NCBI GenBank assembly: GCA_020072655.1
Contig: JAIQGH010000012.1
Location: 1 to 48,559, forward strand
DNA from: Terriglobia bacterium
Lineage (GTDB): Bacteria; Acidobacteriota; Terriglobia; UBA7540
Reading direction: 5' to 3'
DNA length: 48,559 nt
Made by a program: the position numbers and the translations under genes. Below, in pieces: positions 26,944-34,977 of this stretch. The notes below the pieces were generated by a model. It saw only the letters and a program-made list of their open reading frames with translations, was not told where the DNA came from and did no database searches. Each line of letters opens with the position of its first letter. Position 1 is the first letter of the stretch.

Positions 26944-28305
26944 ATGAGTCATAAGCCGCAGCTTTTCGGCACGGACGGCGTGCGCGGTGTGGCTGGCGAG
27001 CATCCGCTCGACCCCGCGACGGTCTGGAAGCTCGGGTGGGCGATCGGCGCGGTCTTGGGGAAGGAAGTTTCCAGCGGCTCCGTTCGCGTGATCCTCGGAG
27101 AGGACACGCGCGAGTCAAGTGGCTGGATCTCCCGCACACTGGCCGCCGGGCTGTCCTCGGCGGGGGCCACCGTCACCTCCGCCGGAGTGATCACCACACC
27201 CGGCGTGGCTTTCCTGACCCGGCATCACAGTTTCTCAGCGGGAATCATGGTTTCCGCCTCGCATAATCCCTTTCAGGACAACGGCATCAAGGTGCTCTCC
27301 TCCAAGGGCATGAAACTTTCCGAAACCCGCGAGTTGGCGATCGAGCGGGAGCTTGCCAAGAGCCCGCCAGGGAAGCCGCCAGCCTCCCGGCGACAGCTCG
27401 CGCAGCCTCCCCAACTCCTCAATGACTACATCACTTATCTTCTCAGCTTGGTCACTCCGAGCGCGCGCCTGTCCGCCCTTCGGCTGGTTGTCGACTGCGC
27501 ACACGGCGCTTCCTGCCGTGTGGCGCCGGAGCTACTCCGCCGTCTGGGAATCGATGCGCACATCCTCAACGCCGCGCCTAATGGGCGAAACATTAACCTG
27601 AACTGCGGCTCGCTCCATCCGGAACATATGGCGGAGACAACCCAGCGACTCAGAGCCGACCTGGGTGTAGCCTTCGACGGTGACGCAGACCGCGCCATCT
27701 TCGCCACGCGGCAGGGCCGCATCCTGGACGGGGATCACGTCCTGTACGCCTGCGGCCTCCACCTGCACCGCCGCGGAGGGCTGAAAGGCCCGTGCGTTGT
27801 GGGAACGCTGATGACGAATCTCGGGCTGGAATTGGCTTTGGGCCGGCACGGCATCGCGCTCAAGCGCACTCCCGTCGGTGACAAATACGTGCTCGAGGAG
27901 ATGCTGCGCTCCGGCCTGAACCTCGGCGGCGAGCCTTCCGGCCATCTCATTTTCTCCGACATTTCGCTCGCCGGCGACGGCTTGATTACGCTGCTCGAAG
28001 TCCTTCGTTTGCTCGATGAGACGGGGGAATCACTCGAAGACTTGGTGAGCGGACTCAAACAGTTTCCCCAGGTCATTCGCAACGTGCGCGTGCGTGAAAA
28101 GCTCCCGCTCGATTCCATCCCGCAGATCGAGAGCGCCATGGAGGATTGTCGGCGGGAGTTTGGGGAGCGGGGCCGTCTGGTCGTCCGCTACTCCGGCACC
28201 GAAAAACTGGCCCGGGTCATGGTGGAAGCCGAAGAGGCGGAGGCCGTCGAGCGTCATGCCGCGCGCATTGCCGGGGCGATTGAAGCTACGCTTGGGGCAA
28301 GCTGA
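26944..28305 (+). CDS. glmM: Phosphoglucosamine mutase
   Basis: GlmM converts glucosamine-6-phosphate to glucosamine-1-phosphate for UDP-GlcNAc, peptidoglycan and LPS synthesis. The 453-residue product starts MSHKPQLFGTDGVRGVAGEHP, with the active-site serine in SASHNPFQDNGIK (Ser106), the metal loop AFDGDADRAIF, the sugar-binding GGEPSGHLIF, and the phosphate-binding RYSGTEKLARVM. These are typical GlmM wordings and separate it from phosphomannomutases. The ATG at 26944 has no ribosome-binding site but lies just after an extended -10 element, so a leaderless transcript is possible. It follows folP. Confidence 0.95.
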   Translation: MSHKPQLFGTDGVRGVAGEHPLDPATVWKLGWAIGAVLGKEVSSGSVRVILGEDTRESSGWISRTLAAGLSSAGATVTSAGVITTPGVAFLTRHHSFSAGIMVSASHNPFQDNGIKVLSSKGMKLSETRELAIERELAKSPPGKPPASRRQLAQPPQLLNDYITYLLSLVTPSARLSALRLVVDCAHGASCRVAPELLRRLGIDAHILNAAPNGRNINLNCGSLHPEHMAETTQRLRADLGVAFDGDADRAIFATRQGRILDGDHVLYACGLHLHRRGGLKGPCVVGTLMTNLGLELALGRHGIALKRTPVGDKYVLEEMLRSGLNLGGEPSGHLIFSDISLAGDGLITLLEVLRLLDETGESLEDLVSGLKQFPQVIRNVRVREKLPLDSIPQIESAMEDCRREFGERGRLVVRYSGTEKLARVMVEAEEAEAVERHAARIAGAIEATLGAS

Positions 28306-28360
28306 ACTGGGTCTGCGGGCCCCAAGGAGTCCCGGAAGCGCTCACGGCTGGGAGGTTGCC

Positions 28361-28927
28361 ATGCGAACAGGTCTCCTACTGGTATTGCTTCTCGTGCCGC
28401 TGGCTGGGGGCTCGACCCTCCTGGCCCAGCAGCCGGGCTCACCCCAAACTGAGCTCCCGGAGTTCCTGGCCCGTCATCGCGACGCACTGCGGCCCCTCGA
28501 GAAAATCTACGACGAACTAGCCAACGAAAACCTTCCGCTCGAGAACGAGCGAGGCCAGTCAGTCCTCCGGCGTAACCTCGAAGATCAGCAGAAGTCGCTG
28601 CATGAGCTCCTTGCGACAATCGACAGCCTGACGTCGGCCCCGGAGGATCTCGTGCTTGCCACCCAGCTCTGCCTCCAAACCGAAGCGCTCACCGATGACC
28701 TCTTTGACCTCTCCCAGGCCGCGTACGACTCCGACCGCGAGGAACTCGGCAATCGGCTGTCGGATATTGAGACGGTAGTGGACCGGCATGCTGCCTGGAT
28801 TGACTCCTATCTCCTTAAGTTGGCCGCGGACCGGCAGGCGCGCCTCAGCGAACTCGAGAAAGAAAATGCGGAGTTAAAGAAGAAGGTGGGCGAGCTCTCA
28901 AAGTCCAAGGCGCCCGAACCGCACTAG
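28361..28927 (+). CDS. Secreted coiled-coil protein of unknown function
   Basis: 188 residues beginning with a signal peptide (MRTGLLLVLLLVPLAGGS, cleavage probably near LAQQ). The mature part is helical and charged, ending in a coiled coil (LSELEKENAELKKKVGELSK) near residues 160-182. No catalytic motif or known family was recognised. The ATG at 28361 has a strong GGAGGT 5 nt upstream. It lies 55 nt after glmM and could share its transcript. The shape suggests an envelope or periplasmic structural role, but that is only a guess. Confidence 0.7.
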   Translation: MRTGLLLVLLLVPLAGGSTLLAQQPGSPQTELPEFLARHRDALRPLEKIYDELANENLPLENERGQSVLRRNLEDQQKSLHELLATIDSLTSAPEDLVLATQLCLQTEALTDDLFDLSQAAYDSDREELGNRLSDIETVVDRHAAWIDSYLLKLAADRQARLSELEKENAELKKKVGELSKSKAPEPH

Positions 28928-29103
28928 CGAGGGGGTATGAGTCGGCAACGTCCGAGGTGATTGGAGCGGTGCTTCAAAAGCCTAAGCAAGCTGTTAAGCT
29001 GAAAAGTAGGATTCTGGGGCCTGCGCCTCAGTGCGGAGCAACCCGCTCCCGGCGCGGGCCATCCCAGTTGCAGGCGGCAACATGTGAGCCGCTGAGGTGG
29101 TGT

Positions 29104-29850
29104 ATGACTTCCTTTCAGTTGCTTCCCGCTCTGGTAATAGCAGGCCTTCTGTTCCCGCCTTTGTTCGCACGCGGACAGGAGCCTGCCGCCTCACACCCGA
29201 CCTCTGCCCCCGCAGGGAGAGGCCAAATCGTCGTGCCTGTAAACACCACCATTCCACTGTCACTCAAGAACACGGTTAGCTCCCGCACGGCGTTCGTCGG
29301 TCAAGCGATCTATTGTGAGACGATTTACCCCATCGCGCTGGGTAACCGCATCGTGATCCCCGTAGGAACCTATGTAAAAGGCGCTGTGACCCAGGTCATT
29401 CGACCGGGACGCGTGAAAGGCAAAGCCCAGATCGGCATCCGGTTTGACTCCATCACCCTGCCCAACGGGACCACCCGGTCGCTGCGCGCCTCGCTTTCCT
29501 CCTATGGGGGGACAGGGGAAGAGGGGTTCAAGCGCGAGGAATCAAGGATCGAAGGGGCCTCCACAAAGGGCGAGGACGCCGGGCGAATTGCGAGGACGGC
29601 GACGGAGGGCACCATTATCGGCGGTCTCTCGACGCGCAGCGGCAAAGGCGCGGGCGTCGGGGCGCTGAGCGGCGGCCTGGGCGGGCTGATCTGGGTGCTC
29701 GCCACGCGAGGCAAGGAAGTCCTGTTGCCGCCTGGAACAAACCTGGAACTTCAACTTAGCGCGCCTCTCACCTTTGAACGCGACGAGATCGATCCGCCGA
29801 CCCGGTACGACCATGGGCCCGCTCTTCCCGCCCGGCAGCCGGGCTTCTGA
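29104..29850 (+). CDS. Secreted VirB10/TrbI-like beta-barrel domain protein
   Basis: 248 residues with an N-terminal signal sequence (LLPALVIAGLLFPPLFARG). The central part (about 40-135) reads VPVNTTIPLSLKNTVSSRTA, then GNRIVIPVGTYVKGAVTQ and GRVKGKAQIGIRFDSITLPNG, which resembles the C-terminal beta-barrel of VirB10/TrbI proteins. A Gly-rich stretch (GAGVGALSGGLGGLIWV) follows. No other type IV secretion gene is near, so this is probably the stand-alone secreted version and not part of a conjugation system. The ATG at 29104 is chosen for the signal peptide. Confidence 0.65.
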   Translation: MTSFQLLPALVIAGLLFPPLFARGQEPAASHPTSAPAGRGQIVVPVNTTIPLSLKNTVSSRTAFVGQAIYCETIYPIALGNRIVIPVGTYVKGAVTQVIRPGRVKGKAQIGIRFDSITLPNGTTRSLRASLSSYGGTGEEGFKREESRIEGASTKGEDAGRIARTATEGTIIGGLSTRSGKGAGVGALSGGLGGLIWVLATRGKEVLLPPGTNLELQLSAPLTFERDEIDPPTRYDHGPALPARQPGF

Positions 29851-29964
29851 CCAGCGAACCATCCGCTCAGTTTCTAGCCTCGCTTCAGGAGTGCATCTCT
29901 CAATGCACGGTGTGCCGCCGCACGCCACGCCAAGGGAGGCGCAAATTGTAGGTGATTCCAAGTC

Positions 29965-30237
29965 TTATATGAATGCCACCGACTGCACGCCGGAGATTTC
30001 GAAGCGCTTCCGGCAGCGAATGTTCTTGCACTGCACGAAGTCATCGCAGCGCAGCATGTAGGATTGTGCCTTCAGGAAGCGCGCGCGGTCGCGCTCGTCG
30101 GCGCCGCGGGGTGGCGACTTCTTCTTGGTCCGCACCACCCACCGGATCTCGTAGGTGTCGGATTGATGACAGTGGAAGCAGGAAAGGTTGGCGGGCTTCC
30201 GGGTTTCGGTCTCATCAAAGAAATCGCGTTCGTCCAT
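29965..30237 (-). CDS. Small zinc-ribbon-like protein, unknown function
   Basis: 90 residues with cysteine pairs suited to zinc binding: CFHC near residue 20, then CDDFVQC and CKNIRC near 65-80, separated by a basic segment (VVRTKKKSPPRGADERDRARF). It may bind nucleic acid, but no family was recognised. The ATG at 30237 follows TACAATAGTCTCATT, so there is no clear ribosome-binding site. It is divergent from the next small Cys-containing gene at 30369, sharing a 131-nt gap. Confidence 0.6.
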   Translation of the reverse strand: MDERDFFDETETRKPANLSCFHCHQSDTYEIRWVVRTKKKSPPRGADERDRARFLKAQSYMLRCDDFVQCKNIRCRKRFEISGVQSVAFI

Positions 30238-30368
30238 AATGAGACTATTGTACCGAGGAGTGTGCCAGAACTCCACTGTGCGCCGGGGAGAAGACCCGGG
30301 AGTATAATAGCGGCGTTGGCTTCGCGACCTGTTCCCTCGCTACTTCGATTCTGCGGAGAGAGAAGCCC

Positions 30369-30551
30369 ATGACCGTGCATTTATCCGAGCAAGAGCTGGC
30401 CGACTTTATCTTCGACCGGATCATTGTGCATTGTCCTAAGTGCCCTGACGTGGACTGCATCCGAACCGCGTGCCTGAAGGTCGCGGACGACCTGCTGGAA
30501 CATGCTGAGATCGTCTTCCGAGCCGAACCGGTTTCCGACGGCGGCGCGTAG
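30369..30551 (+). CDS. Small cysteine-containing protein, unknown function
   Basis: 60 residues: MTVHLSEQELADFIFDRIIV, then HCPKCPDVDCIRTACLKVAD. A CxxC and two further cysteines could bind a metal. A perfect TATAAT lies at 30303-30308, about 60 nt upstream, though without a recognisable -35, and GGAGAGAGAAG precedes the start. This supports a real gene despite its size. The following gap (30552-30709) shows nothing recognisable. Confidence 0.55.
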   Translation: MTVHLSEQELADFIFDRIIVHCPKCPDVDCIRTACLKVADDLLEHAEIVFRAEPVSDGGA

Positions 30552-30709
30552 GCGCTCGAGCCGGGCTTCCCTCCCATCCCAACCGGACCGGGAGCCTGCG
30601 GGCAGCGATTCTGAGTGGTTCTCCGCGTGGCCGGTTCGCGGCTTTCTCCTTCCGCTGAATCTCTGACACTGCAAAAGCCAGCCCGAGCGAAGCGGCTTCA
30701 GTCCCCCAC

Positions 30710-32065
30710 TCACTTCAGGTCATCGCGGATAATTCGGCCCCCCTTCATCACGAACTTGACGCGCTCCAGCTCCGTGATGTCCGTAAGCGGATCGCCCGCG
30801 ACGGCGACCAGGTCGGCGAACTTGCCCTTCTCGATGGAGCCGATGCGATCCTGCCAGCTCATGAGCTCGGGAGCCACGCTGGTTGAGGCGCGGAGGGCCT
30901 GAAGCGGCGTCATCCCGAAGCGCACCATGTACTCAAACTCCTTCGCCTGACTGCCGTGGGGAAAGGGCCCGACGTCCGTCCCAAAAGCGATTTTGACGCC
31001 CCGTGCGAGAGCGTGCCGGAAGCTGACCTCATGAATGCGTGCTCGGCTGGTCTTCCCACCCGTCGCTCGCAAATCCTCTTCGGGCTCGTTCTCGTAAGCA
31101 TAGAGCGTCGGGACAAAGTAAATGCCCTTCTCGACCATCTGCTGGATCGCAGCGTCATCGAGATCAAGCCCGTGCTCGATTGAATCTACGCCGGCCTGCA
31201 AGCAGTTGTGCAAGCCTTCGCCGCCGTAAGCGTGGCAGGCGACCTTGACCCCTTCACGATGGGCTTCGTCCACGATGGCCTGTGTCTCCGGTAGCGTCAG
31301 TGTCGGAATGCTGACCAGCTTTCCTTCCGCCGTGAAGCGGAAGCGATGCGTGGAATAGATCTTGATCAGGTCAGCGCCATATTTGATCTGCTCGCGAACC
31401 GCCTTGCGTGCTTCCTCCGGCGAATCGACGATCTGTACGCCCGAAGGCACGGGAACTTCCGGCGAGTAGCCCTCCAGAGGGTAACCGCCCGTCGTGGAGA
31501 TCGCCCGCGTGACGACTTGCAGCCGAGGGCCGGGGATCAATCCGCGGTTGATGGCATTGCGGACGTCCACATCGCTGTACATGGCGCCTTCCGTTTCCAG
31601 GTCGCGCATGGCGGTGAACCCCGCCTCCAAATCCTTGCGAGCGTTAACGACGGCTTCAACCGTGCGGTATTGCCAGGATTCCTTAAGAAGCTGCTCGTCG
31701 TAGCGCCCCGCGGCTTCGCCGGTCAGGAAAAGGTGAGTGTGCGCATCGATCAGCCCCGGAAGCACCGTGGCGCGGCGAAGATCGATCACCTCCGCTTCTG
31801 CCGGGATCGAGACGCGCGCAGGCGGCCCCACCTCGGCGATGCGGTCGCCACGGATAAGCACAACTTGCTCCTCCAGCAGGTGGTCCGACTTGCCATCGAA
31901 GAGCCGTCCGGCGCGGACAGCCACGACGCGGGCGGAGTCCGCCGGTGACAAAGCCTCGTCTACCGTAGGGCCGAATTGTCCCGTCGCGCGGCTGGCTGGC
32001 CAGAGCGCGCCAAGGCAGATCATCAAAATTGATGCGAGTCGTCGCGTCCATCGGGAGAGTCTCAT
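30710..32065 (-). CDS. Exported metal-dependent amidohydrolase (prolidase/imidazolonepropionase-like)
   Basis: 451 residues of the amidohydrolase superfamily with an N-terminal signal sequence (LASILMICLGALWPASRA). The metal-site features are HTH in GLIDAHTHLFL, the probable carbamylated lysine in DLIKIYST, His in VACHAYGGEG, His in SIEHGLDL, and Asp in FGTDVGPFPHG. The C-terminal composite beta domain ends GDPLTDITELERVKFVMKGG. The closest general type is the Xaa-Pro dipeptidase/imidazolonepropionase-like group, often periplasmic peptidases in soil bacteria. Its start lies 16 nt after the stop of the CPBP protease gene on the same strand, so the two are probably co-transcribed. Confidence 0.88.
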   Translation of the reverse strand: MRLSRWTRRLASILMICLGALWPASRATGQFGPTVDEALSPADSARVVAVRAGRLFDGKSDHLLEEQVVLIRGDRIAEVGPPARVSIPAEAEVIDLRRATVLPGLIDAHTHLFLTGEAAGRYDEQLLKESWQYRTVEAVVNARKDLEAGFTAMRDLETEGAMYSDVDVRNAINRGLIPGPRLQVVTRAISTTGGYPLEGYSPEVPVPSGVQIVDSPEEARKAVREQIKYGADLIKIYSTHRFRFTAEGKLVSIPTLTLPETQAIVDEAHREGVKVACHAYGGEGLHNCLQAGVDSIEHGLDLDDAAIQQMVEKGIYFVPTLYAYENEPEEDLRATGGKTSRARIHEVSFRHALARGVKIAFGTDVGPFPHGSQAKEFEYMVRFGMTPLQALRASTSVAPELMSWQDRIGSIEKGKFADLVAVAGDPLTDITELERVKFVMKGGRIIRDDLK

Positions 32066-32080
32066 GAGGCAAGCCTCCTT

Positions 32081-32785
32081 TCACAGCGCGGAAGGCCGGG
32101 GCAGAAAACGCGGGCCGAGCCACGCCAGCGCTATCGCGTCAATCAGAAAATGCGCCGCCATGGAAGGGTAGAGGCTACCTAGGTGCACGACGGGATAGGC
32201 CAAAAGGGCACCGAGGATGGCCGCCCGAGCCATGCCATTCAGTCCTTGGTAGGCGTGCGCCAAACCGAAGGCAATGGAGGAAACCGCCCAGCCCCAGACG
32301 TGCCCCCCCAACCAGGCTGAGATTTGGGTGAGGAGGTATCCGCGGTATAGAAACTCCTCGCAAAGGGCCGCAGTCGGCGCGACCATGAGAACCGCCAAGA
32401 ACTGTTCACGTCGGCTCGCTGGAATCAACAGCAGGACCAGATCCGATTCCGGCGGCCACCAGTTGCGACGCTCCAGCACGAGCACCAGCCCCAACCCCGC
32501 CAGCGAGACGGCGGCGAGAAGGGCCACCCAGAAGTAGAAGTCTCGGAGTGGAACGGCCCGGAAACCCGTCGCCTGAAGGCCGGGTCCCCCGGCGAGGGCG
32601 ACAACCACTCCCACAGCCGTCAGGAGCCACTGGGAGATTACTGCGGAGAAGTAGAGGTCTCGTCGCGGAACCGTCCGCAGTTCGGGCCTCCGCGCGGTGG
32701 CGTAGGAGAGCGCGGGGACACCCGCCAAGAGCAACAGGACAAACAGGGCTCCTGCTATTTTGGTCAGCCAATTGAGGAAAACCAT
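32081..32785 (-). CDS. CPBP-family intramembrane metalloprotease
   Basis: A 234-residue protein with about six membrane helices, of the Abi/CPBP (Rce1-like) family. The conserved motifs are present: motif 1 EEFLYRGYLL, motif 2 FGLAHAYQG, and a late HFLIDA. Family members cleave within membranes, process prenylated proteins or small peptides, or act in bacteriocin immunity; the substrate here is unknown. The ATG at 32785 (MVFLNWLTKIAGALFVLLLL) is chosen because the upstream frame is not membrane-like. It is encoded just ahead of the amidohydrolase on the minus strand. Confidence 0.85.
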   Translation of the reverse strand: MVFLNWLTKIAGALFVLLLLAGVPALSYATARRPELRTVPRRDLYFSAVISQWLLTAVGVVVALAGGPGLQATGFRAVPLRDFYFWVALLAAVSLAGLGLVLVLERRNWWPPESDLVLLLIPASRREQFLAVLMVAPTAALCEEFLYRGYLLTQISAWLGGHVWGWAVSSIAFGLAHAYQGLNGMARAAILGALLAYPVVHLGSLYPSMAAHFLIDAIALAWLGPRFLPRPSAL

Positions 32786-33019
32786 GGAGTCCCCGACGCG
32801 CAGATTGGACCGTTCCCTCGAGAGTTCGCCTCGACCCTGCATCCTATGCAACGCAACCCCGCAGGTCAAGTCGCGTGGTCGCAAGGACTGTTCGGGCGCC
32901 CCAAATCTCTCCGCCCAACATTCCGACCTATGTGGCAAAATATCCTGAGAGCAAGGGTCCGACACAGGAGAATCCCCGCCCGGAGGCCTGACGAGCCTGC
33001 CGGGAGAAAGGAACCAAGC

Positions 33020-33718
33020 ATGAAATCGCTTCTTTCGCTTGCTTTGGTGTTGGGCGTGTGTGCTGCGCTACCGGCTGCGGAACAAGGCAAGGAGGTTGAG
33101 AGGCTACAAAAATCGGCCGAAGTCATCGACGAAGTCATGAAGACGCCGGAGAAAGGGGTCCCCAAGGACTTGCTGGACCACTCCGTATGCGTCGGCGTGA
33201 TTCCTTCGCAGAAGAAGGTGGCGCTGGGTCTAGGCGGCAGCTATGGCCGCGGCTGTCTCGTTTGCCGGCGGGGTGGGAACGGCCTCTGGGGCGCGCCCTG
33301 GATGTTCGCGATCGGCGGGCCGAGCATCGGATTCCAGATCGGCGGACAGGCGACCGACTTCGTCCTGCTGGTCATGAATGCGAAGGGGGCCCAGACGCTT
33401 GTCAAGGGTAAGACCAAGCTCGGCGCGGATGCCTCCGTGGCCGGCGGCCCCGTCGGACGGACGGCAGAAGGTGCGACGGGAGTTCTGATGCAGACCGAAA
33501 TCCTCACCTACTCCCGCTCGCGCGGCGCCTTTGCGGGCCTGTCGCTCGAGGGCCAGGTGATCAAAGATGACGGCACTGCCAATGAGAACCTTTACGGCAG
33601 AAAGATCGTGGCGAAGGATATCCTTTTTGGAAGCACCGGAGTTCCCGCGGCTGGACGCGCCTTGGACGCCGTGCTCACGAAGGCTTCTCCGCGCGGGGGA
33701 GAGGCGTTTAAGAAGTGA
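33020..33718 (+). CDS. SYLF/Ysc84 lipid-binding domain secreted protein
   Basis: 232 residues with a signal peptide (LLSLALVLGVCAALPAA) followed by an SYLF domain: SAEVIDEVMKTPEKGVPKDL, then VCVGVIPSQKKVALGLGGSYGRG, GPSIGFQIGGQATDFVLLVM, and the C-terminal SRGAFAGLSLEGQVIKDD. SYLF proteins bind phosphoinositides in eukaryotes. The bacterial members are mostly uncharacterised envelope proteins. The ATG at 33020 has GGGAGAAAGGA upstream. It is convergent with the class I aldolase gene, with a strong hairpin between them. Confidence 0.85.
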   Translation: MKSLLSLALVLGVCAALPAAEQGKEVERLQKSAEVIDEVMKTPEKGVPKDLLDHSVCVGVIPSQKKVALGLGGSYGRGCLVCRRGGNGLWGAPWMFAIGGPSIGFQIGGQATDFVLLVMNAKGAQTLVKGKTKLGADASVAGGPVGRTAEGATGVLMQTEILTYSRSRGAFAGLSLEGQVIKDDGTANENLYGRKIVAKDILFGSTGVPAAGRALDAVLTKASPRGGEAFKK

Positions 33719-33732
33719 CAGGTGGTTATTAG

Positions 33733-33760
33733 GTAGGGGCGCCGAAGGCTGCGCCCCTAC
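33733..33760. terminator. Strong hairpin between convergent genes, possible bidirectional terminator
   Basis: GTAGGGGCGC-8-GCGCCCCTAC is a perfect 10-bp stem placed in the 47-nt gap between the SYLF stop (33718) and the aldolase stop (33766). T-runs are weak, so it is an imperfect intrinsic terminator. It is also of the same repeat type as the palindrome inside folP (shared GGCTGCGCCC). Confidence 0.5.
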
Positions 33761-33765
33761 GTGTT

Positions 33766-34740
33766 CTACTTTATTTCGCCCGCGTAGATTTTCATGATCG
33801 TCTCAAGGAACTTCAGCGCATGTTCCTTGGGCCGTTGGAAGGAGTTGCGGCCGATGATCGAGCCGAAGCCGCCGCCGTCGCGGATGGCTCTGGCTTCGTC
33901 GAACACGGCCTCATCGCTCTCCTTCTTCGCGCCGCCCGAGAAGATGACGATGCGCCGGCCGTTGAAAGCTCCTTGGATGACGTGCCTGACGCGGTCGGCG
34001 AGAGTGCTGATGGGCACTCCCACCTTCTCATAGACCTTCTTGGCCTCCGCCTGCTCGATGTGCGCGCTGGGCAGCTTCACCTTAATGACGTGCGCACCGA
34101 GTTGCGCGGCGATCTGCGCGGCGTATGCGGCCACGTCGATGGCCGTTTCCCCTTCCTTCGTCAGACTCGAGCCACGCGGGTATGACCACACGACGACCGC
34201 GAGGCCGCGACTCTTGGCCTCGGCGGCCATTTCGCGCAATTGCTGGTACATCGTCTGTGCGTGGGCGGAGCCGGGGTAGATCGTAAAGCCGATCGCCACA
34301 CAGCCCAGGCGCGACGCGTCCTGGACGCTGGCCGTGACGGCGGGGAGGGGGTCCTTCTCGTCGTGCAGCACATCGTGGCTGTTGGCCTTCAGGATCAGCG
34401 GAATCTCGCCGGCGTGCCGGGCGGCGGCGCCTTCCAGAAAACCGAGCGGCGCCGCGTAGGCGTTGCACCCGGCCTCGATCGCCAGCTCGAAGTGGTAATT
34501 CGGATCATACCCGGGTGGGTTGACGGCAAAACTGCGCGCCGGCCCGTGCTCGAAGCCCTGGTCCACCGGCAAGATCACGAACTTGCCCGTACCCGCCAGG
34601 CGCCCGCTATTGAGCAGGCGGGCGAGGTTGGTCTTCGTCCCCGGATTGTCACTCTCGTACCAGCTCAGGATTTCCTTGACCCGGCCGGCATTTCCTGCCA
34701 CGTGGGTCCGCGTGGTTGATGCGGCTGCTGCTACTGCCAT
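33766..34740 (-). CDS. Class I fructose-bisphosphate aldolase, archaeal (DhnA/FbaB) type
   Basis: A Schiff-base aldolase of 324 residues, interconverting fructose-1,6-bisphosphate with DHAP and glyceraldehyde-3-phosphate. It has the DhnA-type features VILPVDQGFEHGPARSF, PLILKANSHDVLH, AIGFTIYPGS, VVWSYPRGS, the Schiff-base lysine strand HVIKVKLPSAH, and the phosphate-binding IVIFSGGAKKES and GSIIGRNSFQRP. An Ala-rich N-terminal leader of about 20 residues precedes the fold. The ATG at 34740 has GGAGGATACACA upstream. It stands alone and is probably the glycolytic/gluconeogenic aldolase, distinct from the class II enzyme at 13143. Confidence 0.92.
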   Translation of the reverse strand: MAVAAAASTTRTHVAGNAGRVKEILSWYESDNPGTKTNLARLLNSGRLAGTGKFVILPVDQGFEHGPARSFAVNPPGYDPNYHFELAIEAGCNAYAAPLGFLEGAAARHAGEIPLILKANSHDVLHDEKDPLPAVTASVQDASRLGCVAIGFTIYPGSAHAQTMYQQLREMAAEAKSRGLAVVVWSYPRGSSLTKEGETAIDVAAYAAQIAAQLGAHVIKVKLPSAHIEQAEAKKVYEKVGVPISTLADRVRHVIQGAFNGRRIVIFSGGAKKESDEAVFDEARAIRDGGGFGSIIGRNSFQRPKEHALKFLETIMKIYAGEIK

Positions 34741-34977
34741 TGTGTATCCTCCAGCTTAAGCAAAGCGGAATTTAATAGCCTTTCAGCTTACAAGCCGCCG
34801 CGAGGCTCGTGCAAGAAGAAATTTGATGTGGGTCAAGGTGTCGTCTCATACGAACTTCCAAGACGGCATGCGCGGACCTTCCCACGCGATTGGCCAACAG
34901 TCGAAAGCTGTTCGGGGAGGAAAACGGGGCTGGCAGCAGCGTATAATGAGCGCCCAGAAAATTCTGAGGGGTTAGCC

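Noticed and set aside
29104-29850. Part of a type IV secretion or conjugation system, because of the VirB10/TrbI-like domain
   Set aside because: No other VirB/Trb, relaxase or coupling-protein gene is in the window, and a stand-alone secreted form is more likely.
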